64,000 nt of DNA, taken from the NCBI GenBank assembly GCA_963799065.1, contig CAWCVJ010000001.1, forward strand, positions 62,001 through 126,000, written 5' to 3'. Origin of the DNA: JAJPHW01 sp963799065. Its GTDB lineage: Bacteria; Acidobacteriota; Terriglobia; Terriglobales; Acidobacteriaceae. Numbering within the stretch: position 1 is the first letter of the stretch; every line of letters starts with the position of its first letter. This document shows positions 43,001-52,535 of the stretch, one piece after another. The position numbers and the translations under genes were made by a program. The notes below the pieces were generated by a model. It worked only from the letters and a program-made list of their open reading frames with translations. It ran no database searches and was not told the DNA's origin.

Positions 43001-43885
43001 TTAGCGCTGGGCCGCAGCGTCGTCTTTTTGGGCCTTATAACTCCGCGCGGCATCGCCCACCGATTGGGCGCAATCCAGTCCGCTGAAGCAGTTCGAAGCG
43101 GACCCGCTTCCGTCAGAATTGAGATTGGCGGTGAAGTTCATCACCCCACCAGAGGCGTTCACCGAGCGCTTCCAGGGCGTATAGCCCGTCATGCGCACTA
43201 AGACGATATGCGGTCCAGCGCTAAGTCCTATGGACGCCGGTGTGTTCGAGATAAATTGTCCGTCGACGTCAACCTCTGCCGAACTCGGCGACGAGGTCAC
43301 TTCCAGGCGCGTCATTTGAGGTGGCGACGGACCGCCAGCGGTGGGCAGAGCGAAGCGGGACTGATCCAGCGGCATGTCTCCGCTGATGTAACTCGTGATT
43401 TGGGTTCCCTGCACGAAGGCCGCATCTTTGCCATGCAGATATTGCCCGGCTGCGGAATCGGCCGAGCTAACCGAATTCTGCGCTTCCACAAAACCCTGAC
43501 TGGCGGGATCGTGGCCTGTACCCGCGCCTCGCAACGAGACGGTTTCTCCATCCGCCAAAGTCACAAAATCCAGGTGCATGATCAGCCGGCCGTCGTGGCC
43601 GCGCCCTTTGCGAGGTACAACAGCGGTAACCGTGGCGCTCGCCGACGATCCCTTCGCGATCACGAGACGTTGGCCGACAAAGACGTTGTCGTCCGCTTCC
43701 AGCTCGATCTTGTCACCGGGACGCGCATCGGCCGAGGTGAACGTTTTCGTAATCTTAAGCTTAACCACGACTCCATCGCGTAACGTCAAGTCCTCCGGAG
43801 ATGAGCTCTGGCCATGGCTGGCCACGGAAAATAATAGAACGAGGAAAGAGGAAATGATGGCGAACGGTCGGTAGCGGTCTATCAT
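43001..43885 (-). CDS. Exported PEGA-domain protein
   Basis: About 294 aa starting at MIDRYRPF with a signal peptide ending near SHGQ. The middle is beta-rich (GDKIELEADDNVFVG, then VTAVVPRKGRG). The C-terminal PEGA domain (about residues 195-255) shows SSPSSAEVDVDGQFISNTP and MTGYTPWKR. PEGA domains are surface beta modules often fused to other domains. The frame opens earlier (43930), but 43885 gives the proper signal peptide. Function unknown. Confidence 0.75.
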   Translation of the reverse strand: MIDRYRPFAIISSFLVLLFSVASHGQSSSPEDLTLRDGVVVKLKITKTFTSADARPGDKIELEADDNVFVGQRLVIAKGSSASATVTAVVPRKGRGHDGRLIMHLDFVTLADGETVSLRGAGTGHDPASQGFVEAQNSVSSADSAAGQYLHGKDAAFVQGTQITSYISGDMPLDQSRFALPTAGGPSPPQMTRLEVTSSPSSAEVDVDGQFISNTPASIGLSAGPHIVLVRMTGYTPWKRSVNASGGVMNFTANLNSDGSGSASNCFSGLDCAQSVGDAARSYKAQKDDAAAQR

Positions 43886-44071
43886 GGCGCAACTCCGAGG
43901 GGATTCACCCGATTTGCTCCCCATCGTCATTCTTCCACCAACCTACTCCAGCGGGAAGATTACCGGGGTAATTGTGTGCTATCCGCGCGATCGGGGAGGA
44001 AACAGGGCGCCCGGGGTGCATCCCTGACTTGCTGAAATCCCACCTAGTCTCTAAACTTAACCTTCCGGATC

Positions 44072-46381
44072 ATGCAGAAAGGTTTACCCGTTATCCTTAA
44101 GCGTCCTGGTTTTAAGTCTCAGCCCTTGCCTCCCATTCAGAAGTCGACGCACCGCGTGGTGGCCGCCATGGTGGGTCTGGCGCTGCTTCTCATGGGTGGA
44201 GCCTGCAGCAGCGGAAACGCGGTTCACATTGCGGTGTATGCGGTGCCTTCCATCATGTCGATTACACCCACCGGCAGCGCTTCTCTGGAACTTGGCGCCA
44301 CCGGACAATTCACCGGCACCGCGCTCGATTCCACCAACAGGGCGATTGCCGAACCGATCTACTATCAGTCGAGCAACACTGCTGTAGTGACCATCGCCAG
44401 TAATGGCTTGGCTTGTGCCGGGTCGTGGGATTCGTTGACCAGCCCGGAGGTTTGTACGCCGGGACAGATCGGCACCGCAGTGATTACGGCAACGGCGCAA
44501 GGTGTGAGCAGCCCATCAGTGACGGTTTACGTGCACCAGCATATCGACCGGGTCGCCATCTCGCCCGCGCCGGGGCAGCTTGCGCCGATTTATCCCTGCT
44601 TCTCGAAAGAGGGCGTCCCGACTCCGCCGCAGAGTTACATTTATCAGGCAACCGCTTACAGCGGCTCCACACTCTCCGGGCCCGGTACGGACATCACCGC
44701 CACGGTGGGGCCCTTCACCTGGCAGTCGACCAACGCGACCGTGGCGACCTTGCAAACTGCAACCGTCACCGCACCTATCGTCGGCTTGCAGGTGGGACAG
44801 ACGATTGCCACCGCCAACATCCCTGGAACGACCTCGATCATTGCCAGCGTCGACCAGACCAATAGCGCTCCATATCCTTTCGAAACCTGTCCCGTGGAAT
44901 CCATTTCGGTTTCGATTATCGGCGCTCCGAATTCGATGGTCGTGCCCACCGGCAGTAAGGCGCAGACGATCATTGCGAAGGTGTTCGACAATCAAGGGGT
45001 TTCGATTACGGGCGTGCCCATCACCTGGTGCTCATCCGATTCGCTGTCGGTCGGCGTGGGCGGAGCCAGCGGCTGCTTCACCAGCGCCGCATCCACGACC
45101 AGCGTCTATGGCGCGACCGCCACGGCAACCCCGAGCGCGATCGGCAACTCCGCAATCACCGCGTCGTGTACGCCGCCCAACTGCAATATTGGATTCACTC
45201 CCAGCCTGCCGATTTATCCCGAAGGGATTGTGAATATCGTGGTGGTTCCCAACGGCGGCGGGACTTCCACCACCGAATCGGCGACCTTCTATGTGACCAG
45301 CCAGGACTGTGGTACCAAGGACGGCTGCATACCCGAACTCGTTCCAATTCCCGCAGCGACAAACATTCCCGGCACGGCGACGGATTTGCCTTCCACGCCC
45401 AATTCGCTGGTGTTCAATCGCGCCGGGACGACGGCCTATCTCGGAACGGACTATGCCGATTTCGGGACCAAGGGCTTGATGGTATTTAACGCTTCGAGCC
45501 CCAGCGTGAGACAGTTTACGTCGGTTCCAGGCAAGGTGCTGGCGATCTCGCCGGACGGCAGTGAGCTCGTGCTTTCGGACACGATTTCGCAACCCAATAT
45601 CGTGTATCTGCTCAACACGTTGACCAACGCGCTGACCGCGCTGCCGATTACGGGAGCCACCGCGGCGGATTTTTCGCCGGATAGCCTCAAGGGGTACATC
45701 GTCGCTGGCAGTACTCTCTACATATATTCCAGAGAGGATGCGCTCCAGACAATCCCGCTGACGGCTCCTGCGACCGGCGTCGCGTTTCTGCCCATTGGGG
45801 CATTTGCCTATCTTTCGGGGGGCTCGACGGGGGCGACGTTCTCAACTTATACGACGTGTGACAACTTGCCGGGGCCGACCGTAACGGGGATTGCCCCTCC
45901 GGCGATTTTCAAGGCGCTGCCGAACTCCACGCAGTTGCTGGCGCTCGATCCGCCGAATGTGACTCTGGTCGATGCGTCGACTGTGCCCACTGGATGTTCT
46001 CCCACCCTGACGACGGGGCTTGGCCAATCCCTCAATCTGGGCGAGGGCAATTTCACCCCCACGCAGTTGATTCTTGGCCCGGATGGCAACAAGGCGTACA
46101 TCGTCGCTTCCAATGCGACCAGTATTTTCGTGTTCGACATTTTGGGATTAAGTTCGACCGCGCTGCCGCTGGCAGGCAATGCCACTCCGTTGCAGGCCGC
46201 GCTGTCGCCCGATGGAAACCTGCTGTATGTTGCGGCCAGCGACGGCTTGGTACATGTCATCAACACCGTCCTGGGCGGGGATGTGCAGCAGATCGGCTTT
46301 CCGACAAACCTGTGTTTGAATTCGGCGGGAAATCCTTATTCATCAACCTGCAAGCCCAATCTTCTGGCGGTTCAGCCTTAG
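44072..46381 (+). CDS. Lipoprotein with bacterial Ig-like domains and a beta-propeller
   Basis: 769 aa. The membrane segment around residues 29-45 ends in LLMGGAC (lipobox, Cys45). BIG2-like Ig domains follow (for example SLELGATGQFTGTALDS, TIASNG and ITATAQGVSSPS). From about residue 460 a YVTN-type propeller appears with repeated LSPDG/ISPDG strands. It is likely anchored to the outer membrane or cell surface, perhaps for adhesion. Its stop codon overlaps that of convergent nusB. Confidence 0.7.
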   Translation: MQKGLPVILKRPGFKSQPLPPIQKSTHRVVAAMVGLALLLMGGACSSGNAVHIAVYAVPSIMSITPTGSASLELGATGQFTGTALDSTNRAIAEPIYYQSSNTAVVTIASNGLACAGSWDSLTSPEVCTPGQIGTAVITATAQGVSSPSVTVYVHQHIDRVAISPAPGQLAPIYPCFSKEGVPTPPQSYIYQATAYSGSTLSGPGTDITATVGPFTWQSTNATVATLQTATVTAPIVGLQVGQTIATANIPGTTSIIASVDQTNSAPYPFETCPVESISVSIIGAPNSMVVPTGSKAQTIIAKVFDNQGVSITGVPITWCSSDSLSVGVGGASGCFTSAASTTSVYGATATATPSAIGNSAITASCTPPNCNIGFTPSLPIYPEGIVNIVVVPNGGGTSTTESATFYVTSQDCGTKDGCIPELVPIPAATNIPGTATDLPSTPNSLVFNRAGTTAYLGTDYADFGTKGLMVFNASSPSVRQFTSVPGKVLAISPDGSELVLSDTISQPNIVYLLNTLTNALTALPITGATAADFSPDSLKGYIVAGSTLYIYSREDALQTIPLTAPATGVAFLPIGAFAYLSGGSTGATFSTYTTCDNLPGPTVTGIAPPAIFKALPNSTQLLALDPPNVTLVDASTVPTGCSPTLTTGLGQSLNLGEGNFTPTQLILGPDGNKAYIVASNATSIFVFDILGLSSTALPLAGNATPLQAALSPDGNLLYVAASDGLVHVINTVLGGDVQQIGFPTNLCLNSAGNPYSSTCKPNLLAVQP

Positions 46382-46803
46382 GCTTTGGCGGCGGCGGCTT
46401 CAAGTTCTTTGCCGATGCTGTCGAGTACGCCGTTGATAAATTGCACCGACTCTGGGGCGGAGTATTTGTGCGCGATCTCCAGCGCTTCGTTGATAATTAC
46501 GGCGCGCGGCGTTTTGGGGTAGCTCAGCAACTCCGCTACCGCTCCTCTTAGCACATTGCGATCGACGGCGGCCATGCGCTCCAGGCGCCAATGTTGGGCG
46601 TGGCGCTCGATGATCTCGTCGATCTCGGCGTTGCGGTCGGTGGCCACGCGAAACAGATCGTCGGCAAAGCCCTGCACCTCGGACTCAACCTCGCCGCGCC
46701 CTCGCCAGAAAGTGGAGCGCACGGCGTCCGCGGTCTGTTTACCCATGTCCGCCTGAAACAGCATCTGGAGCGCGAGTTCGCGGGATTTGCGGCGTGTGCC
46801 CAT
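46378..46803 (-). CDS. nusB: Transcription antitermination factor NusB
   Basis: 141 aa all-helical RNA-binding protein that with NusE assists rRNA antitermination. The N-terminus GTRRKSRELALQMLFQ and the C-terminal INEALEIAHKY and FINGVLD match the family. The stop overlaps the lipoprotein stop in opposite orientation. ribH, often adjacent to nusB, is not present here. Confidence 0.93.
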   Translation of the reverse strand: MGTRRKSRELALQMLFQADMGKQTADAVRSTFWRGRGEVESEVQGFADDLFRVATDRNAEIDEIIERHAQHWRLERMAAVDRNVLRGAVAELLSYPKTPRAVIINEALEIAHKYSAPESVQFINGVLDSIGKELEAAAAKA

Positions 46804-46937
46804 GAAAAGTGGTGAGTCTTCAGTCTACTGCAAGAGCGCGAGCAAGTGTGGTTTCGGGTTTGGTCCGCGGGGCGATGAAAGCGGCCTTTACACAGCGACC
46901 CGTCCCGATTATAGTTAGTACTACGAAAGGAATGCAA

Positions 46938-47204
46938 ATGAGCCAACCAAAACTTTACCCGGTGGAAGAAGCGATCAAGGCGCAAAAGTCGCTGCGCGAA
47001 GCGGCCGGACTGGAACCCGAACAATTTCCCATAGAAGCGTTTGTGGGCATGATCAGCGACGAAATCGAGTCCTTGCGGAAACGCGGCAAAACCGATAGTG
47101 AAATCGCATCCTTAATTCAGCAAAACAGCGCTATAAAAATCACCGCGACCGAGATCGCGGAGAACTACGCTCCACCCGAACAGCGACATCCGCACGGCGA
47201 GTAG
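46938..47204 (+). CDS. Small conserved protein of unknown function
   Basis: About 88 aa starting MSQPKLYPVEEAIK; AAAGGA lies six bases before the ATG at 46938 (an ATG at 46932 is also possible). The chain is helical and charged with LEPEQFPIEAFVGMISDEIE and a TDSEIASLIQQ segment. No known domain is recognised; it looks like a regulator-size helical protein. The last 65 bases are antisense to the 3' end of the MarR gene. Confidence 0.6.
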   Translation: MSQPKLYPVEEAIKAQKSLREAAGLEPEQFPIEAFVGMISDEIESLRKRGKTDSEIASLIQQNSAIKITATEIAENYAPPEQRHPHGE

Positions 47205-47652
47205 ATTCGGGTTTCCGCGCGCTGAGTTGGCTGAATTCGACCATCTGCTCAAGGCCCGTCAGCAGTCCTTCGCGCCGCGTCTTGCTCATCCGAGCAAACA
47301 GGCCGGCCATGAAAGCGTGAAACTCCAGGGAAGCGGAATTTTGCATCGCTTCCCCTTTTTTTGTCGCGCGGATACTCACCTTGCGGGCATCGCCAGCTTG
47401 ACGGGCGCGGCCGACCAGTCCTCGCTCTTCAAGGGAGTTGACGGTCGCATTCAGAGTTGCCGCGCTAAGGTTCAGTTTTCGCGCAAGCTCCGACAGCGTC
47501 ATGCCTTCTTTGGGCACCACATTCAAGGTCATGAACTGAGTGGCGCTCAGCCCGGCTTGCTGAAAGCGATTGAAGTTCGCGGCCTGGATGACCTGGCGAA
47601 GCTGCATCCATGTGGCGATAAATCGGGTCGTTTCTTCTTCGAACGGAGGCAT
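47140..47652 (-). CDS. MarR-family transcriptional regulator
   Basis: 170 aa. The winged helix has LSATQFMTLNVVPKEG, then LSELARKLNLSAATLNATVNSLEERGLV (helix-turn-helix, near residues 53-80) and a wing with RKVSIRATKKGEA. The start at 47652 gives the family N-terminus. A basic, Ser/Arg-rich C-terminal tail lies opposite the neighbouring small gene and may be unusually long. The effector is unknown, and no operator is identified. Confidence 0.82.
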   Translation of the reverse strand: MPPFEEETTRFIATWMQLRQVIQAANFNRFQQAGLSATQFMTLNVVPKEGMTLSELARKLNLSAATLNATVNSLEERGLVGRARQAGDARKVSIRATKKGEAMQNSASLEFHAFMAGLFARMSKTRREGLLTGLEQMVEFSQLSARKPESTRRADVAVRVERSSPRSRSR

Positions 47653-47783
47653 TCTTTCATTGTCCCCGAATTTGCGAATCCTGTGGAGCGACCGGTGTGG
47701 CTCGACTGCCCTTAGGCGAAATCCGGCGCTGCGAAAGCTCGGGCTCAGCATGATCGTGCGGTTCCGCGATAAACTTTCTGACT

Positions 47784-48770
47784 ATGGCATTTCCCATCAC
47801 CCGACTGCGCAGGCTTCGCGGCAGTGAAGCGCTGCGCGCTCTCGTCCGCGAGACTCGACTGACGCCAGAGGCCTTTGTCTATCCATTATTTGTTTGCCCC
47901 GGAGAAGGGGTGCGCAAGGAAGTGCGCTCCATGCCGGGCGTGTTCAATCTGTCTGTCGATGAAGTCGTGAACGAAGCGCGTGAGGTGCGAGGTTTGGGGA
48001 TCCTCGCCGTCATTTTATTCGGCCTTCCGGAGCGCAAGGACGAGCAGGCCAGCGGGGCGTGGGATCCCGACGGAATAGTACAGCGGGCTGCGCGTGCGAT
48101 CAAGACTGCGGTGCCCGATCTCATCGTGATTGCCGATGTTTGCCTTTGCGAATATATGTCGCACGGCCATTGTGGCGTGGTTGCGAAGTCTGAGACCGGT
48201 TATGAGATTGTGAACGACGCATCCCTTGAATTGTTGGCAAAGACTTCGGTTTCGCTGGCGCGGGCGGGTGCGGATGTTATTGCGCCGTCCGACATGATGG
48301 ATGGGCGGGTGGCTGCGATTCGCCGTGCTCTCGACGAAAACGAATTCAGCCATCTGCCGATTCTTTCTTACGCGGCGAAGTTTGCGTCGGCGTTCTATGG
48401 ACCGTTCCGCGAGGCCGCCGATTCTGCTCCGGAGTTTGGCGACCGGCGTTCCTATCAAATGGACGGAGCTAACCTGCGCGAGGCCATGCGCGAAATCGCG
48501 CTCGACATCGAAGAAGGTGCGGACATGATTATGGTCAAGCCCGCGCTGCCTTATCTCGATGTGATCGCGGCGGCGCGGCAGCGCTTCGACTTGCCGCTGG
48601 CCGCGTATCAGGTGTCCGGCGAGTACGCCATGATCGAGGCGGCGGCAAAAAATGGATGGATCGACCGCGACCGCATCATCATGGAAACCCTGCTCTCGAT
48701 TCGGCGTGCGGGGGCGAGCATGATCCTTACTTATCACGCTAAGGACGCGGCGCGGCTGCTGGGAGCTTGA
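47784..48770 (+). CDS. hemB: Delta-aminolevulinic acid dehydratase HemB
   Basis: 328 aa enzyme condensing two 5-aminolevulinate to porphobilinogen in haem/corrin synthesis. ADVCLCEYMSHGHCGV carries the three-cysteine zinc site. The Schiff-base lysines lie in SYAAKFASAFYGPF and MVKPALPYLD. Normal length. The zinc-type motif distinguishes it from magnesium-type plant enzymes. The MDR gene follows after nine bases and may be co-transcribed. Confidence 0.95.
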   Translation: MAFPITRLRRLRGSEALRALVRETRLTPEAFVYPLFVCPGEGVRKEVRSMPGVFNLSVDEVVNEAREVRGLGILAVILFGLPERKDEQASGAWDPDGIVQRAARAIKTAVPDLIVIADVCLCEYMSHGHCGVVAKSETGYEIVNDASLELLAKTSVSLARAGADVIAPSDMMDGRVAAIRRALDENEFSHLPILSYAAKFASAFYGPFREAADSAPEFGDRRSYQMDGANLREAMREIALDIEEGADMIMVKPALPYLDVIAAARQRFDLPLAAYQVSGEYAMIEAAAKNGWIDRDRIIMETLLSIRRAGASMILTYHAKDAARLLGA

Positions 48771-48779
48771 AGAACTTTT

Positions 48780-49736
48780 ATGTACGCTGCCGTATTAAAC
48801 GCTCTCGGACAATCCCCACGCTATGAGGAATTCGCCGATCCGGTTGCCGGGGATGGCGAAGCGATTGTCGAAGTTCTTGCGGCGTCGTTGAAGCCTATCG
48901 ATAAGCAACTGGCCAGCGGCACGCATTATGCGAAGCCGCGGCAGCTTCCTTGTATTTGCGGGATCGATGGCGTCGGACGGCTGAGCGATGGATCGCGCGT
49001 GTTCTTTGCTGGATGTCGTCCGCCTTACGGAGCGATGGCGCAGCGCACGGTTGTCCCCCGTGCATATTGTTTTCCCGTGCCCGATGACGTGGACGATGCT
49101 ACTGCCGCCGCGTTGCCCAATCCCGGCATCTCTGCGTGGCTGACGCTTTCGGCGCGCGCCAAGCTGGTTGCCGGCGAAAATGTTTTGATCCTGGGCGCGA
49201 CCGGAGTCACCGGCAGACTCGCGGTGAGCATTGCCAAGTTGCTGGGCGCTGCGAGAGTCGTAGCTGCGGGACGCAATCCGCAAGTGCTGAGTTCGCTGCT
49301 TCGCGTGGGCGCGGACGCGACCATTCAACTCGACGTTCCGGCGGCCGAACTGACCGCGGCGTTTGCGCGCGAGGCGGGTCCGTCTGGCTTTCAGGTTGTG
49401 ATCGACTACCTGTGGGGCGCGCCTACGGAAGCGTTTGTGGCGGCGATCACGCGCAAAGAATTCGCGGCGGTGACGTCGGAAATCCGGCTGGTGCAAGTGG
49501 GAGAGAGCGCGGGGCCGACCATCTCGCTTCCCGCCGCCGCGCTGCGCAGCACGCCGCTGACGATCATGGGCACGGCGGGCATTCCGTCCCGCGAGCTTTT
49601 AGTGGACGCGATGCATCAAGTCATGGCCCACGCCGCAACCGGCGACCTGCGCATCGAAACCGAGCGCGTCCCCCTCGCGGATATTGAGAGCGCATGGCAG
49701 CGCGAGGGTGGGCGCAGGTTGGTTGTGGTGCCATGA
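48780..49736 (+). CDS. Medium-chain dehydrogenase/reductase, quinone-oxidoreductase type
   Basis: 318 aa MDR-superfamily protein. The N-terminal GroES-like fold is followed by the Rossmann domain with the NADPH loop LGATGVTGRLA near residue 139. The zinc-binding cysteines of alcohol dehydrogenases are absent, fitting the quinone oxidoreductase/zeta-crystallin branch. Substrate unknown. Located just after hemB on the same strand. Confidence 0.82.
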   Translation: MYAAVLNALGQSPRYEEFADPVAGDGEAIVEVLAASLKPIDKQLASGTHYAKPRQLPCICGIDGVGRLSDGSRVFFAGCRPPYGAMAQRTVVPRAYCFPVPDDVDDATAAALPNPGISAWLTLSARAKLVAGENVLILGATGVTGRLAVSIAKLLGAARVVAAGRNPQVLSSLLRVGADATIQLDVPAAELTAAFAREAGPSGFQVVIDYLWGAPTEAFVAAITRKEFAAVTSEIRLVQVGESAGPTISLPAAALRSTPLTIMGTAGIPSRELLVDAMHQVMAHAATGDLRIETERVPLADIESAWQREGGRRLVVVP

Positions 49737-49769
49737 CGCGTCGCGCCATCGTGTTGGAGAGAAATTGTC

Positions 49770-50078
49770 GTGAGTGAAGACCTTCGCAAATTTCGGAGTC
49801 TCGTAAACGAGCGAGGCGACGGGCTAAGGAAGCTCGCGTTCGAACAGCTTCGGCGTTCAGACGAACCTACAGAACGATTTGTAGTAGGAAAACGCAAAGC
49901 GAAACTCTCGATAATTGTCGATCCTCTGCCGAGTGGAGGGATACTCGTTGTCGTCCAAGGTTTCCTGAGAAAGCGATTCTTACCAATGGTGTGGGATGTC
50001 GCCCTCGACGGATTTTACAAGTATCCCGACGAGACTATGAGTCCAATGACCCGCGAAGATATGTGGGCATACGACTAG
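49770..50078 (+). CDS. Small protein of unknown function
   Basis: 102 aa starting at GTG (49770). It shows a helical N-terminus then two beta segments (AKLSIIVDPLPSGG, ILVVVQGF) and a C-terminal KYPDETMSPMTREDMW. Composition is normal for coding sequence. The family is not recognised. The 207 bases between it and the next gene hold no obvious gene. Confidence 0.5.
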   Translation: MSEDLRKFRSLVNERGDGLRKLAFEQLRRSDEPTERFVVGKRKAKLSIIVDPLPSGGILVVVQGFLRKRFLPMVWDVALDGFYKYPDETMSPMTREDMWAYD

Positions 50079-50257
50079 CTGCAGGAGTCACGTTCCGTGG
50101 CGCCAAGACATAGTCGCGCTGATACCATGATTTGGGGCCGTTGGGGGCTGGGCCCTCCCGTACACAGACCGGATAAGTGTCGCGCGAGTCGGGCAAGGCG
50201 TTCGATTCCGGTGTAGCAACCCGACAACGGGTATCAGCCCCCGTCTTTGAACTTAAC

Positions 50258-50485
50258 TCAATCAAAGGTACGCTTAGTAACGCTCTTAGACCTTATACAA
50301 GAAGTATCCGACGAACAAAACGCCGCCGAGATAATAGAGAGAACTTCCCCCCAAAACGACGTGGGTTCTTTTGCGCGGTAGACCCAGCCATTGAAACGGA
50401 CCCACACCTTGCCCGCACAGGTGAATACTACAGCCGCTGAAAGTGAGGCGACGCCGGGCAGCAAGAAAATATATGGCGGTTTCAT
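50258..50485 (-). pseudogene. Small two-helix membrane protein with a frameshift
   Basis: From ATG at 50485 the frame encodes a first membrane helix (IFLLPGVASLSAAVV) and a KVWVRFNGWVYRAKEP segment up to FWGE. It then gives polar Ser/Cys-rich residues to 50258. At the six-C run 50347-50352 (six G on the coding strand) adding one base gives FWGGSSLYYLGGVLFVGYF and a stop at 50286-50288. That is a clean second membrane helix. The intact product would be about 66 aa; function unknown. Confidence 0.55.
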
Positions 50486-50607
50486 AGTCCCGGTGAACCC
50501 TGCAAGAATTGTAGTACGTGATCTAATCAAACGGCTGCGCTCTCGCATCTTGCCCCACTCTCGGCTAGAATCAAAGGTTTGCTCGACCTCATCTTATCCA
50601 GCTGGGA

Positions 50608-52032
50608 GTGACTTCATTGCCTGAAACTCAGTACGACCTTGCGGTTATCGGTAGCGGCCCCGCGGGCTATACCGCCGCCATTCGCGCCGGACAATACGGA
50701 CTCAAGACTGCCATCATCGAAAAAGACGGGCCGCTCGGCGGCACCTGTTTGCATGTCGGCTGCATTCCGACCAAGGCGCTGCTGTTCAACGCCGAGTTGT
50801 GGGATCACCTCAAGGAAGCCAAAGAATACGGCATCGAGGGCGTGGACGCGCGCAAGCTTAACTGGGGCGCGATTCAAGAGCGCAAAGGGAAGATCGTGGC
50901 CAAGCATTCCAAGGGTCTCGACTTCCTGATGAAGAAAAATAAAGTCGACACGGTCAAAGGCTACGGCAAGCTGACCGGGCCGGCGAAGGGCGGCGTGTTC
51001 ACCGTCGATGTGACCGAGGGCGGCAAGACGACGCAGGTGCGCGCCAAGAATATTCTGCTGGCAACCGGCTCGGAAGCGCGCATGATTCCTGGGCTGGAGG
51101 CTGATTCCAAGATTCTCACCAACATCGAAATTCTTAATCTGACGGAGATTCCGAAGTCGCTGGTGATTGTGGGCGCGGGCGCGGTGGGCGTGGAGTTTGC
51201 CTCGATCTTCCGCTCATTTGGATCGGAAATTACGATTCTCGAAATGCTGCCGAGGCTGGTTCCGGTGGAAGATGAAGAGGTGTCGAAGGAGTTGGCGCGA
51301 GTGTATCGCAAGCGCGGCATCAACTTTCATACCGGCGCGAAGATGGACAAAGTGGAAAAGACAAAAACGGGCGTCGCGGTGACGTTCACCGTGGATGGCA
51401 AGACGCAGAAGATCGATGCGGAAAAGATTCTGATCGCGGTGGGACGCAAGCCGCGCACGGAAAATATCGGCCTTGAGAAAACTTCGATCAAGCCCGATCG
51501 CGGCTTCGTCAAAGTGAACGAGTGGATGCAAACTTCTGAGCCGGGCATTTACGCCATTGGCGATATCGTCCTCGGAACGCCGCAACTGGCGCACGTTGGC
51601 GCGATGGAGGGCATTGTTGCAGTGACGAAGATTGCGGGCAAGCCGGGCAAGCCGATTAATCCGCTGCACATTCCGAATGCGACGTATTGCCATCCTGAAA
51701 TTGGCAGCGTGGGATTGACCGAAGCCAAAGCTCGCGAGCTGGGCCACGACGTGAAGGTGGGCAAGTTTCCCTTCACAGCGAATTCGCGCGCGTCGATTGT
51801 GGGCCAGCACGAGGGCTTCATCAAGATCGTGTCTGACGCCGAGTATGGAGAGATTTTGGGTGTCCACATCATCGGGCCGCAGGCGACGGAGTTGATTGCC
51901 GAGGCGGTGGCGGCGATGGAGCTGGAAGCCACGGTGGAAGATTTGATGTGGACGATCCATTCGCATCCCACGCTGGCAGAAGCCATGCTGGACGCCAGCA
52001 ACAGCGTGTATGGCATGGCGATTAACGCGTGA
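50608..52032 (+). CDS. lpdA: Dihydrolipoamide dehydrogenase (E3)
   Basis: 474 aa flavoprotein reoxidising dihydrolipoamide on E2 with NAD+. FAD loop IGSGPAGYTAAIRA, redox disulphide GGTCLHVGCIPTK, NAD loop VGAGAVGVEFA, and the C-terminal HSHPTLAEA with the catalytic His (as in HPTxSE-type motifs). The annotated start is GTG (50608); a TTG at 50617 lies about eight bases after GGAG and may be the true start. First gene of the 2-oxoacid dehydrogenase locus. Confidence 0.93.
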   Translation: MTSLPETQYDLAVIGSGPAGYTAAIRAGQYGLKTAIIEKDGPLGGTCLHVGCIPTKALLFNAELWDHLKEAKEYGIEGVDARKLNWGAIQERKGKIVAKHSKGLDFLMKKNKVDTVKGYGKLTGPAKGGVFTVDVTEGGKTTQVRAKNILLATGSEARMIPGLEADSKILTNIEILNLTEIPKSLVIVGAGAVGVEFASIFRSFGSEITILEMLPRLVPVEDEEVSKELARVYRKRGINFHTGAKMDKVEKTKTGVAVTFTVDGKTQKIDAEKILIAVGRKPRTENIGLEKTSIKPDRGFVKVNEWMQTSEPGIYAIGDIVLGTPQLAHVGAMEGIVAVTKIAGKPGKPINPLHIPNATYCHPEIGSVGLTEAKARELGHDVKVGKFPFTANSRASIVGQHEGFIKIVSDAEYGEILGVHIIGPQATELIAEAVAAMELEATVEDLMWTIHSHPTLAEAMLDASNSVYGMAINA

Positions 52033-52051
52033 GGGTTGTCCTCTGATCTAA

Positions 52052-52519
52052 ATGGAGAAAGCGATGGAAGAAAGAATAGTCGACACGCAGGTCATTGAAC
52101 TGATCGGAAGAAATGTTCTTGGCTCTGAACTTCTGCACGCGGGCCTAGAAATCGCGGTGCCAGCGCGAGATCGAGGCATCGATCTGATCGCGTATTCAGA
52201 TATTCCAAAATTCAAAGCTTGCCCTATACAGATGAAGGCGGCATCTCAGAGATCATTCAGCCTGTTCAAGAAGTATGAGAAGTTTGAGGAAATGATCATC
52301 GCCTACGTCTGGTTTGTTGACGATCCCAAAAAGACCGTGACGTATGCTCTCACATACGCAGAAGCTCTTTCTGTCGCTGAAAGGGTCAAATGGACTGAGA
52401 CGAAGTCTTGGGAACGGGAGGGGTATTCGACAACTAACCCGAGCGTAGAGATTTGCGAGTTACTTGAGCCGCATAAGATGACCAGCGAGAAGTGGCGGCT
52501 CAAGGTGACAGGCCTATAA
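52052..52519 (+). CDS. Possible PD-(D/E)XK-fold protein of unknown function
   Basis: 155 aa, no signal peptide. AVPARDRGIDLIAY followed by CPIQMKA gives a D...QxK spacing like some PD-(D/E)XK nuclease relatives. The C-terminal half is not recognised. The ATG at 52064 (MEERIVDTQ) has GGAGAA about five bases upstream and may be the real start. It lies downstream of lpdA and before a HicB-like fragment in an accessory pocket. Confidence 0.45.
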   Translation: MEKAMEERIVDTQVIELIGRNVLGSELLHAGLEIAVPARDRGIDLIAYSDIPKFKACPIQMKAASQRSFSLFKKYEKFEEMIIAYVWFVDDPKKTVTYALTYAEALSVAERVKWTETKSWEREGYSTTNPSVEICELLEPHKMTSEKWRLKVTGL

Positions 52520-52535
52520 GCCGATGGGTGGATTG

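Noticed and set aside
50185..50225. tRNA-like T-loop sequence
   Set aside because: A GTTCGATTCC stretch occurs, but flanking bases do not form a T-stem and no acceptor or anticodon arm is found.
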